In this document: one piece after another, positions 9,078-18,017 of the stretch | Layout of the letters: every line of letters begins with the position of its first letter | Numbering within the stretch: position 1 is the first letter of the stretch | Assembly (NCBI GenBank): GCA_016721945.1 | Contig: JADKHC010000021.1 | Coordinates: 34,583 to 98,582 of the forward strand | Direction: 5' to 3' | From: Verrucomicrobiota bacterium | Lineage (GTDB): Bacteria; Verrucomicrobiota; Verrucomicrobiia; Opitutales; Opitutaceae | Length of the DNA stretch: 64,000 bases | Position numbers and translations under genes: made by a program | The notes under the pieces: generated by a model | Seen by the model: only the letters and a program-made list of their open reading frames with translations | Databases searched by the model: none | Told to the model about the DNA's origin: nothing

Positions 9078-10354
9078 ACCCCTTAAGGTCAGTGGTGCTT
9101 ACAGCCTTCCTTGCAACCCCAACAATCGTGGGGTTGGTCGGTTTGTGGAGTGGTGCGATGCTTCTTCCGTGCGGAACTCTTGAGATTCGTATCTATCTCA
9201 CAATATTAGCATTAGCTGTGTTCGTTGCCTACTTTATCGGGACGATATTCTCCAAAGCCGCTACCGTGATCGGGGGTACTAGCAGCGAGCATAGCGATCA
9301 GTCGTCGCCAAATTCAATCATTCTGGTTTTGTCTTTGATTTGCGTCATTTTGTTCATTGTTCGGCTGGGATACTTCATTAAGTCGGGAGGTGCCGCACTC
9401 TACACATCAAGTGATGCGCTTGGAGAAGCGCGTTTACAACTACTCGAAGAAGCCGGCGTTTCGGGCCCTATTGGCAGAGTCTATACTCTGTTTTCTTGGG
9501 CCCAATTTGTATTGCCGGTTGGAGTCGTGCTATATTGGAACCAACTCACGAAACCGATGAAGCTTTTGGCTGCCTTTTCATCACTGCTTTGGCCGCTACT
9601 AGCAGTGTTGAGTCTTGGTCGTCTGAATGTTTTTATCGTGGCATATATCTTCCTGGTATTTCCGTTAAACTCAGGAAGCGTTTCCGTGTTCCGAATGCGC
9701 CCCATTATTACCAGGTTATCAATTGTTGCATTTTTAGTCGTCGGACTGTTTGTTGCTGGTGCCATACGAGAATTTTCAGGTGATACAAGGCAGGATCGGA
9801 TAGCTATTAAGCAAAATGCATATGAGAAATTTGATAGTAATCTTGTCGCAATCATTCATTTCATACCTTTGGAGGCAGCGCGTCTTGGAGCCGCTCAGCT
9901 GCTCGATTATTCTTTGTCACCTTGGTATTATGGCGCTACCATGCTTTCAAAATCCAGGCGCGTTACTCCGTTTACGCGTAGCTTCTATTTCCTGAGTTGG
10001 CCTGCTGTCGCTCTCGGCCAATATCCGGAAATTGCGGTGCGCCGAGAAGCTGAATTTCGCATTCGGGAGTCAAGAGGTGTTCCTTTAACAACATGGACAA
10101 CGTCTATTTATGATTATGTTGCTGATTTCGGTATGATCTTCGGAAGTGTCTTCCAGATTATGATTGGTTTTCTTGCAGGTGTTTTCTCGAACCGTACTGA
10201 TTCGGGGCTATTTCGATCATCATTTTCGTGCTGTCTCGAACTTGCGGTTTTTTCGTTACCAACTTTCAGTATATTTATTATAACACCGATTGAGGCGACT
10301 ATTTATATCTCAATAATTTACATTATTACGCGCATTTGCCGCAGAAATCACTAA
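9074..10354 (+). CDS. O-antigen/EPS repeat-unit polymerase (Wzy-like)
   Basis: The 426-aa protein has about 10-12 hydrophobic segments and a large soluble loop near residues 230-350 (RRVTPFTRSFYFLSWPAVALG and around). This layout fits Wzy or oligosaccharide-repeat-unit polymerases, which vary too much in sequence for firm motif assignment. The GTG start at 9074 overlaps the flippase stop (GTGA), pointing to translational coupling of a Wzx/Wzy pair. Like its partner it is AT-rich. Function rests on topology and context. Confidence 0.7.
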   Translation: MNPLRSVVLTAFLATPTIVGLVGLWSGAMLLPCGTLEIRIYLTILALAVFVAYFIGTIFSKAATVIGGTSSEHSDQSSPNSIILVLSLICVILFIVRLGYFIKSGGAALYTSSDALGEARLQLLEEAGVSGPIGRVYTLFSWAQFVLPVGVVLYWNQLTKPMKLLAAFSSLLWPLLAVLSLGRLNVFIVAYIFLVFPLNSGSVSVFRMRPIITRLSIVAFLVVGLFVAGAIREFSGDTRQDRIAIKQNAYEKFDSNLVAIIHFIPLEAARLGAAQLLDYSLSPWYYGATMLSKSRRVTPFTRSFYFLSWPAVALGQYPEIAVRREAEFRIRESRGVPLTTWTTSIYDYVADFGMIFGSVFQIMIGFLAGVFSNRTDSGLFRSSFSCCLELAVFSLPTFSIFIITPIEATIYISIIYIITRICRRNH

Positions 10355-10356
10355 AA

Positions 10357-11175
10357 ATGTCATTTTGTATTGTAGTCCCTACGCTCAACCAGGGCCCCTT
10401 TCTCTCAGAAGCATTAAACTGTCTCTCTAGGCAGGGTGATGTATTATCTCAAATTATTATTTATGATGCGGGCTCAACTGATGAGACACCGCAAATCATA
10501 CAGAAGTACTTAGCAAGTGAACCTAGAGCGGTAGCACACACACGGGCGGACAGTGGACAATCTGATGCACTCAATAAGGGTTTTAAGCAATCTACCGGGA
10601 GCTATCTTGGTTATTTGAATTCCGACGACATTCTTAATAACGATGCCCTAGCGAAAGCCTTCGCGATCTTTAGCAGTCATCCTTCAATAGATATAGTTAC
10701 AGGTTCGCGTTCTTTCATTGGTCCTGCAGGGCGTAAGATCCTATCGTTAAAGCCATTTCCGTTGGCTCATCTAGAAAAGCCATGGACCACCGGCTTCTTT
10801 CAAGAAGCCACGTTCTGGCGGCGCTCAGCCTATGAACGTGCAGGTGGTTTCATAGATACTGAACTACGTTTTGCAATGGATGTAGACCTTTGGGTGCGAA
10901 TGCGCCAAAACGGTTCGCGTGTTTACCGTGATCCAACGATACTTGGATTTTTCCGTCTTCATGGTTCATCGAAATCGATAACTAAGGCAAATACAGATGC
11001 GCGTAGGGAGATTGCACAAATTTCAAACCAAAATAAGTTTGGTTTTGAAGATTATACTGCCATTTCTTCAGCTAATTGGCGCTCAATACAATCCGAAATT
11101 GGTTTTATTCGGACGTTGATCCTGCGAAAGAAAATAGGCTTGGTGCATAAACCGTCGGTATTTCGGCGTTTTTGA
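10357..11175 (+). CDS. Family 2 glycosyltransferase
   Basis: This 272-aa cytoplasmic GT-A enzyme begins with IVVPTLNQGPFLSEALNCL and has the nucleotide-sugar motifs YDAGSTDETP and LNSDDIL (DXD-like). WRRSAYERAGGF and DVDLWVRM follow, typical of GT2 enzymes acting on EPS repeat units. I start at the ATG at 10357, just after the polymerase stop; an in-frame TTG at 10336 would overlap the previous gene. The donor and acceptor sugars cannot be read from the sequence. Confidence 0.88.
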   Translation: MSFCIVVPTLNQGPFLSEALNCLSRQGDVLSQIIIYDAGSTDETPQIIQKYLASEPRAVAHTRADSGQSDALNKGFKQSTGSYLGYLNSDDILNNDALAKAFAIFSSHPSIDIVTGSRSFIGPAGRKILSLKPFPLAHLEKPWTTGFFQEATFWRRSAYERAGGFIDTELRFAMDVDLWVRMRQNGSRVYRDPTILGFFRLHGSSKSITKANTDARREIAQISNQNKFGFEDYTAISSANWRSIQSEIGFIRTLILRKKIGLVHKPSVFRRF

Positions 11176-11465
11176 GGATGCAGTACAGAAGTGTTTAAGG
11201 GCGAACCTTTCAGTTAGGTGGGGGCGTCTCAGAAACATCCATGCAATTATAGACTATAGGTTTAGATCTAGGATTTGACAATCGACCATTACGTATAAGG
11301 TGTAGCAGTCGAAATATTCACGATCTGATTGGATGAATTCGCGAAGCATTGATTTTTTGGGTTACAGCTCGAACAAAGTAGGCAACTGGCAATCCCCTGT
11401 TGTTTGACCGCATTTCTACTCATGACGCAAAACTTAATTATGAGGTTCTTAAACGGGAATAATTT
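11176..11465. other. AT-rich spacer inside the EPS cluster
   Basis: No ORF of note and no recognisable remnant is visible. A TTGACA box at 11275-11280 could be a -35 element, but a good -10 at normal spacing is missing. It is the largest break inside the + strand EPS run, so an internal promoter here is possible. Confidence 0.35.
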
Positions 11466-12413
11466 GTGATATTTATTATTATACCAGTTCGGAATAGGTG
11501 TTCAAAAACATTAGAATGCCTGCGGGCCATTTCCACTGCACTTGATGCCTATTCTCATAGGATTGTCGTTATTGACGACGGCTCTACGGATCAGACGGCG
11601 GAAATGATCCGTAGTACTTTCCCAGAGGTTAAGATTATAACGGGCGACGGAAATCTTTGGTGGGGTGGGGCGGTTTATCTTGGCATAGAGTACGCGGTCA
11701 AAAACTTGGCCGATCAGATCGTTCTCTTGAATGACGATTGCCGTCCCACGCCCGAAGCATGGCGTTCCATGATCGACAATTCTAGCCGGGAGACTGAAGC
11801 GGTGTTCTTGGCAGATATACATAGTAATCATCAACCCCCAGTTCGCCTCAATTCTACATTAGTATACAAGAAGAACGACTCCAAATCTGATCTTGATGAA
11901 TTAAGTAATGCAACTGGGCAGTTCGTGATTTTTACTGCTTTTACGGTAAAACAATTTGGCTTACCTGGAAAGAAATATTGCCCACACTATTATGATGGAG
12001 TTATGTTCCCATTTTGGAAACGACAGGGAGCGAAAATCTATAGAGTTAACGGGGCTCGGGCTACCTGTGAGTGGGAGGCGATGCGCGCACTTGAGCCCTA
12101 TGATCGACTCCTTATCTCGCCGTCCAGTCTAATCTCGTATTTTTGGTTTTGTCTTTTCCATCAGAAAAGCCGTTATAAAATGACTACAAGGGTATCGCAG
12201 ATGTGCACTCGTCACGGACTATTTAAAGGCGCAGTGTTTGCCGTGGTTCGGTATACAATTTTTGGCTTTTCATCCATGCAGTCCTATGTGATTCGACTGG
12301 CAGGCTCTGGCGAATCGGAATTTAGAAGACGCATTGAACTGTTATCGGACCATTCACTGCGTAAGGCAGTGCTATCAGAGCTCAGGCCGGGGACCCCAGT
12401 AACATTCTCATGA
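11466..12413 (+). CDS. Family 2 glycosyltransferase (rhamnosyltransferase-like)
   Basis: The 315-aa protein opens with IFIIIPVRNRCSKTLECL and has VVIDDGSTDQTAEMI, the GT2 nucleotide-binding motif, and VLLNDDCRP as the DXD-like site. DGNLWWGGAVYLGIEYA resembles GT2 proteins annotated as WbbL/RfbF-like rhamnosyltransferases. The C-terminal part has a hydrophobic stretch. It starts at a GTG (11466), and its stop overlaps the ATG of the next gene by 4 nt, so the two are probably co-translated. The sugar specificity is a guess. Confidence 0.83.
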   Translation: MIFIIIPVRNRCSKTLECLRAISTALDAYSHRIVVIDDGSTDQTAEMIRSTFPEVKIITGDGNLWWGGAVYLGIEYAVKNLADQIVLLNDDCRPTPEAWRSMIDNSSRETEAVFLADIHSNHQPPVRLNSTLVYKKNDSKSDLDELSNATGQFVIFTAFTVKQFGLPGKKYCPHYYDGVMFPFWKRQGAKIYRVNGARATCEWEAMRALEPYDRLLISPSSLISYFWFCLFHQKSRYKMTTRVSQMCTRHGLFKGAVFAVVRYTIFGFSSMQSYVIRLAGSGESEFRRRIELLSDHSLRKAVLSELRPGTPVTFS

Positions 12414-13588
12414 GCAGCATTCTGATTTCGAATGTCTACAGTACCCGAAATAAGGGAGACCAGGCACTGTTTGAAAGTTTATTGGATATTTGCGGGCCTC
12501 GGCATGTTCATGCTGTGGCTGCAGCCGATTACTCTGAGGTAAGTAAATCGTATCCAGGTGTTCGGGTGATACGATTGCCGTGGGAATCGAGATCGAAAAA
12601 TCGGTTCAAAAAGCGGTTTAATAATCTGTTGGGTCTTTTGCTTTTCTGTTTAGATATACTGCTAATAAGGGGAAGATTTACTGAGTTAGGCTGCGCATTT
12701 CGCCGTTCGAAGTTGGTTGTCGCATGTGCTGGTGGTTATTTGGAAGACACCTCGGTTTCCTATTATGGAATGTTGGTGCAGATTTGGGCAGCCGTATTTC
12801 TTCGTAAGCAAATTCTTCTGGCTCCGCAGAGTATTGGACCGTTTAGGAAAAAGTGGAACCAGCGACTATGTTCATCCATTATCGGCCGGGCCACTTCAAT
12901 TTATATCCGCGAGAATTTGTCCCTTTCATTCCTGTCGGATACCGCCAAGGAAAAGGCTGTCTTTAGTCCCGATCTGGTGCTCGCGAACGTCAACTACAGC
13001 CGTCCTCGACTGAGGGAGGCGACGCAGCCGCGGCCTGTTGTTGGGATTACGCTAGTTGATGCTGTGTATTATCTCGGTCGAGATGCGGCAACGGAGTACA
13101 TTCGAAAGATTGTATGCGTCTTAGATGAATTGGAAACACGCGGGGTTGATGTCGAAATTGTGACACAAACTATTGGGTTTGCTGGCGGTACTTCCGACGA
13201 GGACATGATTGATGATGTTCTCAGGGCCCGTCAGGTGGTGCGGCGGAAAATGGTTCCAGACATTGCGTCGTACCTAGAAATCATCTCTGGCTATGATGCT
13301 TTCTGCGGGAGTAGGCTGCATAGCTGCCTGTTCGCGCTCAAGCGCCGTGTTCCAGCAGTGTGTCTGTCATATCAACCCAAAGCTCAAGGTATCTATGAGA
13401 ATTTGCAGTTGAGTGAGTTTGTTCAATCCATCGAAACGTTTAATCCCGCCCATGTGTCTGATCAATTGGTTAGACTTTGCACGGATCCAGTTTTCTCAGC
13501 TAGCATTCAGGCACGTCTGGACGCTGCAATCGTGAAAGTGGAAGAGTGCGGACGGCAGTTTGTAGAAGACGTACGACGTCGTCGGTAG
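12410..13588 (+). CDS. Polysaccharide pyruvyl transferase family protein (WcaK/CsaB-like)
   Basis: The 392-aa protein has features of the PS_pyruv_trans family: NVYSTRNKGDQALFESLL near the N-terminus, CAGGYLEDTS, LLAPQSIGPF and, near the C-terminus, GSRLHSCLFALKRRVPAVCLSY. The family transfers pyruvate from phosphoenolpyruvate to make pyruvate ketals on surface polysaccharides, though some members act as other transferases. Here it probably decorates the exopolysaccharide repeat unit. It is coupled to the GT2 gene upstream by an ATGA overlap. Confidence 0.85.
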   Translation: MSSILISNVYSTRNKGDQALFESLLDICGPRHVHAVAAADYSEVSKSYPGVRVIRLPWESRSKNRFKKRFNNLLGLLLFCLDILLIRGRFTELGCAFRRSKLVVACAGGYLEDTSVSYYGMLVQIWAAVFLRKQILLAPQSIGPFRKKWNQRLCSSIIGRATSIYIRENLSLSFLSDTAKEKAVFSPDLVLANVNYSRPRLREATQPRPVVGITLVDAVYYLGRDAATEYIRKIVCVLDELETRGVDVEIVTQTIGFAGGTSDEDMIDDVLRARQVVRRKMVPDIASYLEIISGYDAFCGSRLHSCLFALKRRVPAVCLSYQPKAQGIYENLQLSEFVQSIETFNPAHVSDQLVRLCTDPVFSASIQARLDAAIVKVEECGRQFVEDVRRRR

Positions 13589-13610
13589 TCACTGTTTTAA
13601 CTTAAAATAC

Positions 13611-14840
13611 ATGCTTCGTATTCTATTCATAAACGATTATGCCTCGGTGCGCGGCGGAGCAGATCAGGTTGCTATTACAGAAGCAGCGAGCTTGGCTGCA
13701 GTAGGCCACTGCGTCAGATTTGTTTGTAGCATGCCGGGTGTAATTGACGACCGGCTATTAGTAGCCGGGGTCGAGGTATGCAGTCCACCCACACAAGGCG
13801 GGGGCGGATTGAGGGTGAGTCCGTTGCAAGGGTTGTGGAACAAGAGTATAGCGAAGTGGCTGCGTGGAATTCTCGAAGATCAAAGCCGTAAGCCGGATAT
13901 TGTTCATGTGCATGGCTGGACCAAGGGCTTTAGTCCGTCATTCTTTACGGTTCTTCGCCAGGCCAAAATTCCCTATGTAGTAACGCTTCATGACTATGTC
14001 ATGGCCTGTCCCAATGGGGCATTTTATGATTTTGGTGGCAGTATGATTTGCCATCGACGGCCGCTAGGTATCAGTTGTCTAACCTGCAATTGTGATCGAA
14101 TTGGCCGGAAGGAAAAGCTCTGGCGGGTAACTCGCCAATACCTAGCAAAATATACTGCACAAATCCCTTCCTGTTTGCCGCACGTGATCAACGTTTCTCG
14201 GTTCAGCCAGCGAATACTTTCGGAATTCGTTTCGCCGGTTACTGAGATGTGCGTATTGGGCAATCCAATTGGTGTTGAGAAACGCCCGCGCTTGCCTGCG
14301 CCTAAGGAAGGATCGTTCTGTTTTGTCGGTCGTTTTACAAAGGAAAAAGGAGTTGAGGCACTCGCGAGGGCGAGTGCGATTGCTAATGTAAAGGTACGGT
14401 ACGTTGGTGCCGGAGAGAGTGAGCAGCTTATACGTAATCTTTCACCCTCCGCCGAAATTGTGGGATGGAAGTCACCGTCTGAGGTTCATGATATTATGCG
14501 GCAATCAACGGCTGTTGTTTTCCCGAGTTCATGGTACGAATGTCAGCCGCTGGTTCCTCTTGAGGCTGCGGCTTTAGGTGTTCAGTCCATTGTTTCGGAT
14601 ATTTGCGCTGCAGTGGAGTCGGTTAGGGATGGGGAGACGGGCTTTCACTTTGTTGATGGTTCGATCGAGAGTCTCGCCGCTAAGCTAACCGCAGCTATAC
14701 AGCCGGGTATTGCGGATATACATGGTGCTGCTGCGTATGCAAATTACTGGAGTCAGCCTTCGGATCCTGAATCACATGCTGTAAAACTTCTTCAGGTCTA
14801 TCGTAATATGTTATGTGTGAAACCTGCTGGGGTAAGTTGA
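13611..14840 (+). CDS. Family 4 glycosyltransferase with Cys-rich insert
   Basis: The 409-aa GT-B enzyme starts LRILFINDYASVRGGADQVA and ends with a standard GT4 sugar-nucleotide domain (FVGRFTKEKGVEALARA, FPSSWYECQPLVPLEAAALG). Between them lies HDYVMACPNGAFYDF and a cysteine cluster, CLTCNC, also present in the GT4 at 23685-24956. The two proteins align along most of their length and are paralogues or copies from related loci. The conserved cysteines may hold a structural metal. It probably adds one sugar of the repeat unit in the cytoplasm. Confidence 0.88.
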   Translation: MLRILFINDYASVRGGADQVAITEAASLAAVGHCVRFVCSMPGVIDDRLLVAGVEVCSPPTQGGGGLRVSPLQGLWNKSIAKWLRGILEDQSRKPDIVHVHGWTKGFSPSFFTVLRQAKIPYVVTLHDYVMACPNGAFYDFGGSMICHRRPLGISCLTCNCDRIGRKEKLWRVTRQYLAKYTAQIPSCLPHVINVSRFSQRILSEFVSPVTEMCVLGNPIGVEKRPRLPAPKEGSFCFVGRFTKEKGVEALARASAIANVKVRYVGAGESEQLIRNLSPSAEIVGWKSPSEVHDIMRQSTAVVFPSSWYECQPLVPLEAAALGVQSIVSDICAAVESVRDGETGFHFVDGSIESLAAKLTAAIQPGIADIHGAAAYANYWSQPSDPESHAVKLLQVYRNMLCVKPAGVS

Positions 14841-15028
14841 ATCCTATATAGACTAGGCCTAGTGATATCATAATTCTGTCACTAATCGTCGTTGTTTTAT
14901 TACCCCATTGATTGGAGGCCACGTAGCTTGCTTTGTGGCTTCTTTACCTTCGATTTCCTTGCGCCGTATGTAATAGCAGCTCTGAAGTTTTCAAGTGTTA
15001 TATGTTGGCGACTTAGTATAAGTATAAA

Positions 15029-16717
15029 ATGAAAATATTATTTAAGATCATTTCGGCATTCATGTTTATGGTAGGCATTGTAAGCCCGGCGTTGTATGCT
15101 GCGGATATCAAAGTGTCGGGCTATGGAGCGGTGGCAGGAGATGGGAGGGATGACTCCATTGCCATTCAGGCGGCAATAAAGGCGGCCATTAACAAACCGG
15201 ACAGTGTTGTTTTATTTGATCCAGGGATTTATGATATTGCGGCGATTCAGGGATCCAATCGCGCTTTGGAAGTCGCAGGGGCTTCGAACCTAAAAATCAA
15301 CGGTGCCGGGGCGACATTGCGTGTCCATTCCGTAAGCAATGGGATAATCATCAGAGATTCGACTAACATTAGTCTTGAGAATTTGTCTTTCGAATGGTCT
15401 TCGCTTCCGTTTTCGCAAGCACGTGTCGTTTCGGTCGAGAATAATGACCTTATTGTGTCAATAGTCGGTGGAACAACTCCGAGTACAGCAGGAACTCCTG
15501 TGACGAGTCTGTTTTTGTACGATGAGGTCAAACGCAGACCCGCAGCGGGCGGTAATGATTGGTATGTTGGAGGTACGTTCACAGGACAAGGCGGCGGTAA
15601 GGCCCGTCTGTCGGGCTTCCCAAGCTATCTCTCGCGGGTAGGAGTCGGTGCCTCACTCTTGATTCGTTTCCAAACCTATGGAGCAAATGCGATTGTCTGT
15701 TTCAACAACCGCCAGCTTACGTTTACCCGGGTGTCGGTACACTCTGCGCCTGGAATGGCCGCAGCATTGAGCGGGTGTGAAGATGTACAATTTTCCTACT
15801 TTCGTGTGTTACCGCGTATCGATGCGCCACAATGGATCTCGACCAATGCCGACGGGATACACGCTACAGATTGCCGCGGTAACTTCAGTGTTTCCAACAG
15901 TGTTTTCAAAGCTTTAGGGGATGACGCTATAAATATAGGTGGTCTAATGCTGTTGTCTCAAAAAGGAACGACAGCCAGAGAAGTCGTCCTGCATCACGGC
16001 AGAGCCCAAGGAATCGGGGTTTCGCCGCCGAGGGTCGGCGATCTCCTGAAATTTTCATCTATAAATGAACCCTATAAGGTAGTGTTCTCAGCTAGTGTCG
16101 TAACGTCACTGGCAACCGGCCTTCCTGTGCAGCAAACAGTCACGCTGGATGCGGATGTGCCGGTTGCCCTGCAATCACAAGCCGTCGTATTCAATTCATC
16201 GGCGCGACCCGTGATTAATCTTTCACGTATTTCAATTGAACGTAATCGTGCTCGCGGATTTTGGCTTCAGGGAATAAGCGGCGATGTAAAAGATTGTACC
16301 GTGTCTGGATCTTCCGGCCCTGCCGTCGAATTACGGTCAGATGTATATGATTCGTGGGAAGGGCCCGCACCAACTGCTGTTCGCTTTGATAATTGCAGTT
16401 TCGGGGATTGCAATTACGGCCCAGGTAAATCGGTCGCGCTGATCAATAGTTATGCTTTGGATAGTACCGGCTCGATTTCCGCTATACGAGCTATCGACAC
16501 CATCGCTTTTTCTCATTGCGAGTTTATTGCGGATGGCCAGCTATTGTCGTTTAAGTCGACGCGTTCCGTCACCATAGCGAATAGTAAATATTCCAGTAAG
16601 ACGGCAACTCCGGTGGTGGCCGATGATACCACCATGCTCCTCGAATCAACCAATAATGTGCCTGGTGCCGGTTTCAAACTTGTTTCACCGATCGCTCCAA
16701 CTATATCGATTAAGTAG
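15029..16717 (+). CDS. Secreted right-handed beta-helix protein, pectate-lyase-3 type
   Basis: The 562-aa protein has a signal peptide (KIISAFMFMVGIVSPALYA) and then KVSGYGAVAGDGRDDSIAIQAAIKAA, the start of Pectate_lyase_3/GH28-like parallel beta-helices. Repeated short beta-strand turns with Asn/Ser/Asp continue to the C-terminus (ISLENLSFEWS, INLSRISIERNRARGFWLQG). Inside an EPS cluster such proteins usually act in the periplasm or outside as polysaccharide lyases, hydrolases or epimerases. It could trim or edit the polymer made by this locus. Catalytic residues cannot be named with confidence. A 188-nt spacer separates it from the GT4 gene upstream. Confidence 0.8.
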   Translation: MKILFKIISAFMFMVGIVSPALYAADIKVSGYGAVAGDGRDDSIAIQAAIKAAINKPDSVVLFDPGIYDIAAIQGSNRALEVAGASNLKINGAGATLRVHSVSNGIIIRDSTNISLENLSFEWSSLPFSQARVVSVENNDLIVSIVGGTTPSTAGTPVTSLFLYDEVKRRPAAGGNDWYVGGTFTGQGGGKARLSGFPSYLSRVGVGASLLIRFQTYGANAIVCFNNRQLTFTRVSVHSAPGMAAALSGCEDVQFSYFRVLPRIDAPQWISTNADGIHATDCRGNFSVSNSVFKALGDDAINIGGLMLLSQKGTTAREVVLHHGRAQGIGVSPPRVGDLLKFSSINEPYKVVFSASVVTSLATGLPVQQTVTLDADVPVALQSQAVVFNSSARPVINLSRISIERNRARGFWLQGISGDVKDCTVSGSSGPAVELRSDVYDSWEGPAPTAVRFDNCSFGDCNYGPGKSVALINSYALDSTGSISAIRAIDTIAFSHCEFIADGQLLSFKSTRSVTIANSKYSSKTATPVVADDTTMLLESTNNVPGAGFKLVSPIAPTISIK

Positions 16718-16810
16718 GGCCACCACTGGTTAATGGGGGAGAGCCCAAGCGGCGGCTCATGTCGAATAGTTTGTGTATATAAAGGCAGAATAATAATCAA
16801 AACTTTGAGT

Positions 16811-17947
16811 ATGCACGTATTGCAGGTAGTCGAACCAGGAAAGGATGGGGTCTTTCGCCATGTCGAAGGCCTCTGCGATTTTTTGCTCACGCGTGGAGAT
16901 GCACGGGTGTCACTTGCGTATTCCGACGTTCGCTCGTCAGACCGGCTGCAGCCTCTAGTCGATCGTGTACGGTTATCTGGTAACTCGGCCATAAATCTGC
17001 AGGTAGGAAATTCACCACAGTTGGCAGACCTACGCGCTTATTTTCGATTACTCCGTTTATGTCGACAGGTACGACCGGATGTTATCCACGCCCACAGCTC
17101 AAAGGCGGGCGCATTGGCGAGACTTTTGCGTTTAGGAGGCGTTCGTGTCCCAATTATATACACTCCAAATGCCTACTTTGGTATGGGCTCTCGAAAAGCT
17201 GTGCGTGCAGGTGTGTTTGATGTTGCGGAGCGTGTTCTGTCTAAAATCGGATACACGATAAATGTTTCGTCGGATGAAGCTGAGTTTGCCCGGACCCGGC
17301 TAGGTGTTCCAGCCAGGCGTCAGTTTCTAGTCTATAACGCGATTGATACACAGGCCTTTCACAGGCCATCTGAAAAAGATAGACTAGACGCCCGAAAACA
17401 ACTTGGCATACCGGAGAAGATTTTGGTTATTGGCTGCGTTGCACGCGATTCGTTTCAGAAGAATCTACAACTGCTATATAAAGCGACAGCCAAGGCAATG
17501 GCCGTGACGGATGAACTCTGGTTGCTGCATCTGGGGGAAGGGGACCTATCGGCGCTTACTCAAGATCTGGGCATCGGTTCGCGAGTTGTACGGGTTAATT
17601 ATATGTCAGATACGATTCCCTTTTATCACGCAATTGATGCGTTCGCGATGTCCTCAAGATATGAAGGTCTTTCGTTTGCCATCATTGAAGCAATAGGCGC
17701 GGATCGGCCCATTATTATAACCAACGTTCCGGGGAATCGGGAATTTCTTTCGCTGGGACTTTCCCATGTTTGGAGTGCGCCGAATGAAGATGTGCAAGGT
17801 TTTGCTGACGCTATTCAATCGTGGATTACCGATATCCCACAGGGCCGTAATAGTAACCACCGAGAGATCACGACGTCACGGTTCGGATACGATGCGTGCT
17901 ACGGCGAAATACGAAAGATTTATGATCGATTGGTTGTGGGTAAATGA
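16811..17947 (+). CDS. Family 4 glycosyltransferase (tandem copy 1)
   Basis: The 378-aa GT-B enzyme starts MHVLQVVEPGKDGVFRHVEG. It carries DVIHAHSSKAGALARLL in the acceptor domain and SSRYEGLSFAIIEAIGADRP in the donor domain (E-x7-E type). It is clearly homologous to the next gene over its whole length: both share VVEPG-DGVFRHV, RPDVIHAHSSKAGAL and HAID near the donor site. I chose the ATG at 16811 because it matches the start of the fold; an earlier in-frame ATG at 16733 adds a non-conserved leader. Confidence 0.88.
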   Translation: MHVLQVVEPGKDGVFRHVEGLCDFLLTRGDARVSLAYSDVRSSDRLQPLVDRVRLSGNSAINLQVGNSPQLADLRAYFRLLRLCRQVRPDVIHAHSSKAGALARLLRLGGVRVPIIYTPNAYFGMGSRKAVRAGVFDVAERVLSKIGYTINVSSDEAEFARTRLGVPARRQFLVYNAIDTQAFHRPSEKDRLDARKQLGIPEKILVIGCVARDSFQKNLQLLYKATAKAMAVTDELWLLHLGEGDLSALTQDLGIGSRVVRVNYMSDTIPFYHAIDAFAMSSRYEGLSFAIIEAIGADRPIIITNVPGNREFLSLGLSHVWSAPNEDVQGFADAIQSWITDIPQGRNSNHREITTSRFGYDACYGEIRKIYDRLVVGK

Positions 17948-18017
17948 TGGGTTATGGTTTTGTAGGCCTCACGAGGCATGATATGCTGGCTGCCAGCGTT
18001 CTAATTATAATACTAAC

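Noticed and set aside
11275..11300. Sigma-70 promoter in the 290-bp EPS spacer
   Set aside because: A TTGACA box is present, but the best TATAAG-like hexamer is only 13 bp away, too close for a standard promoter.
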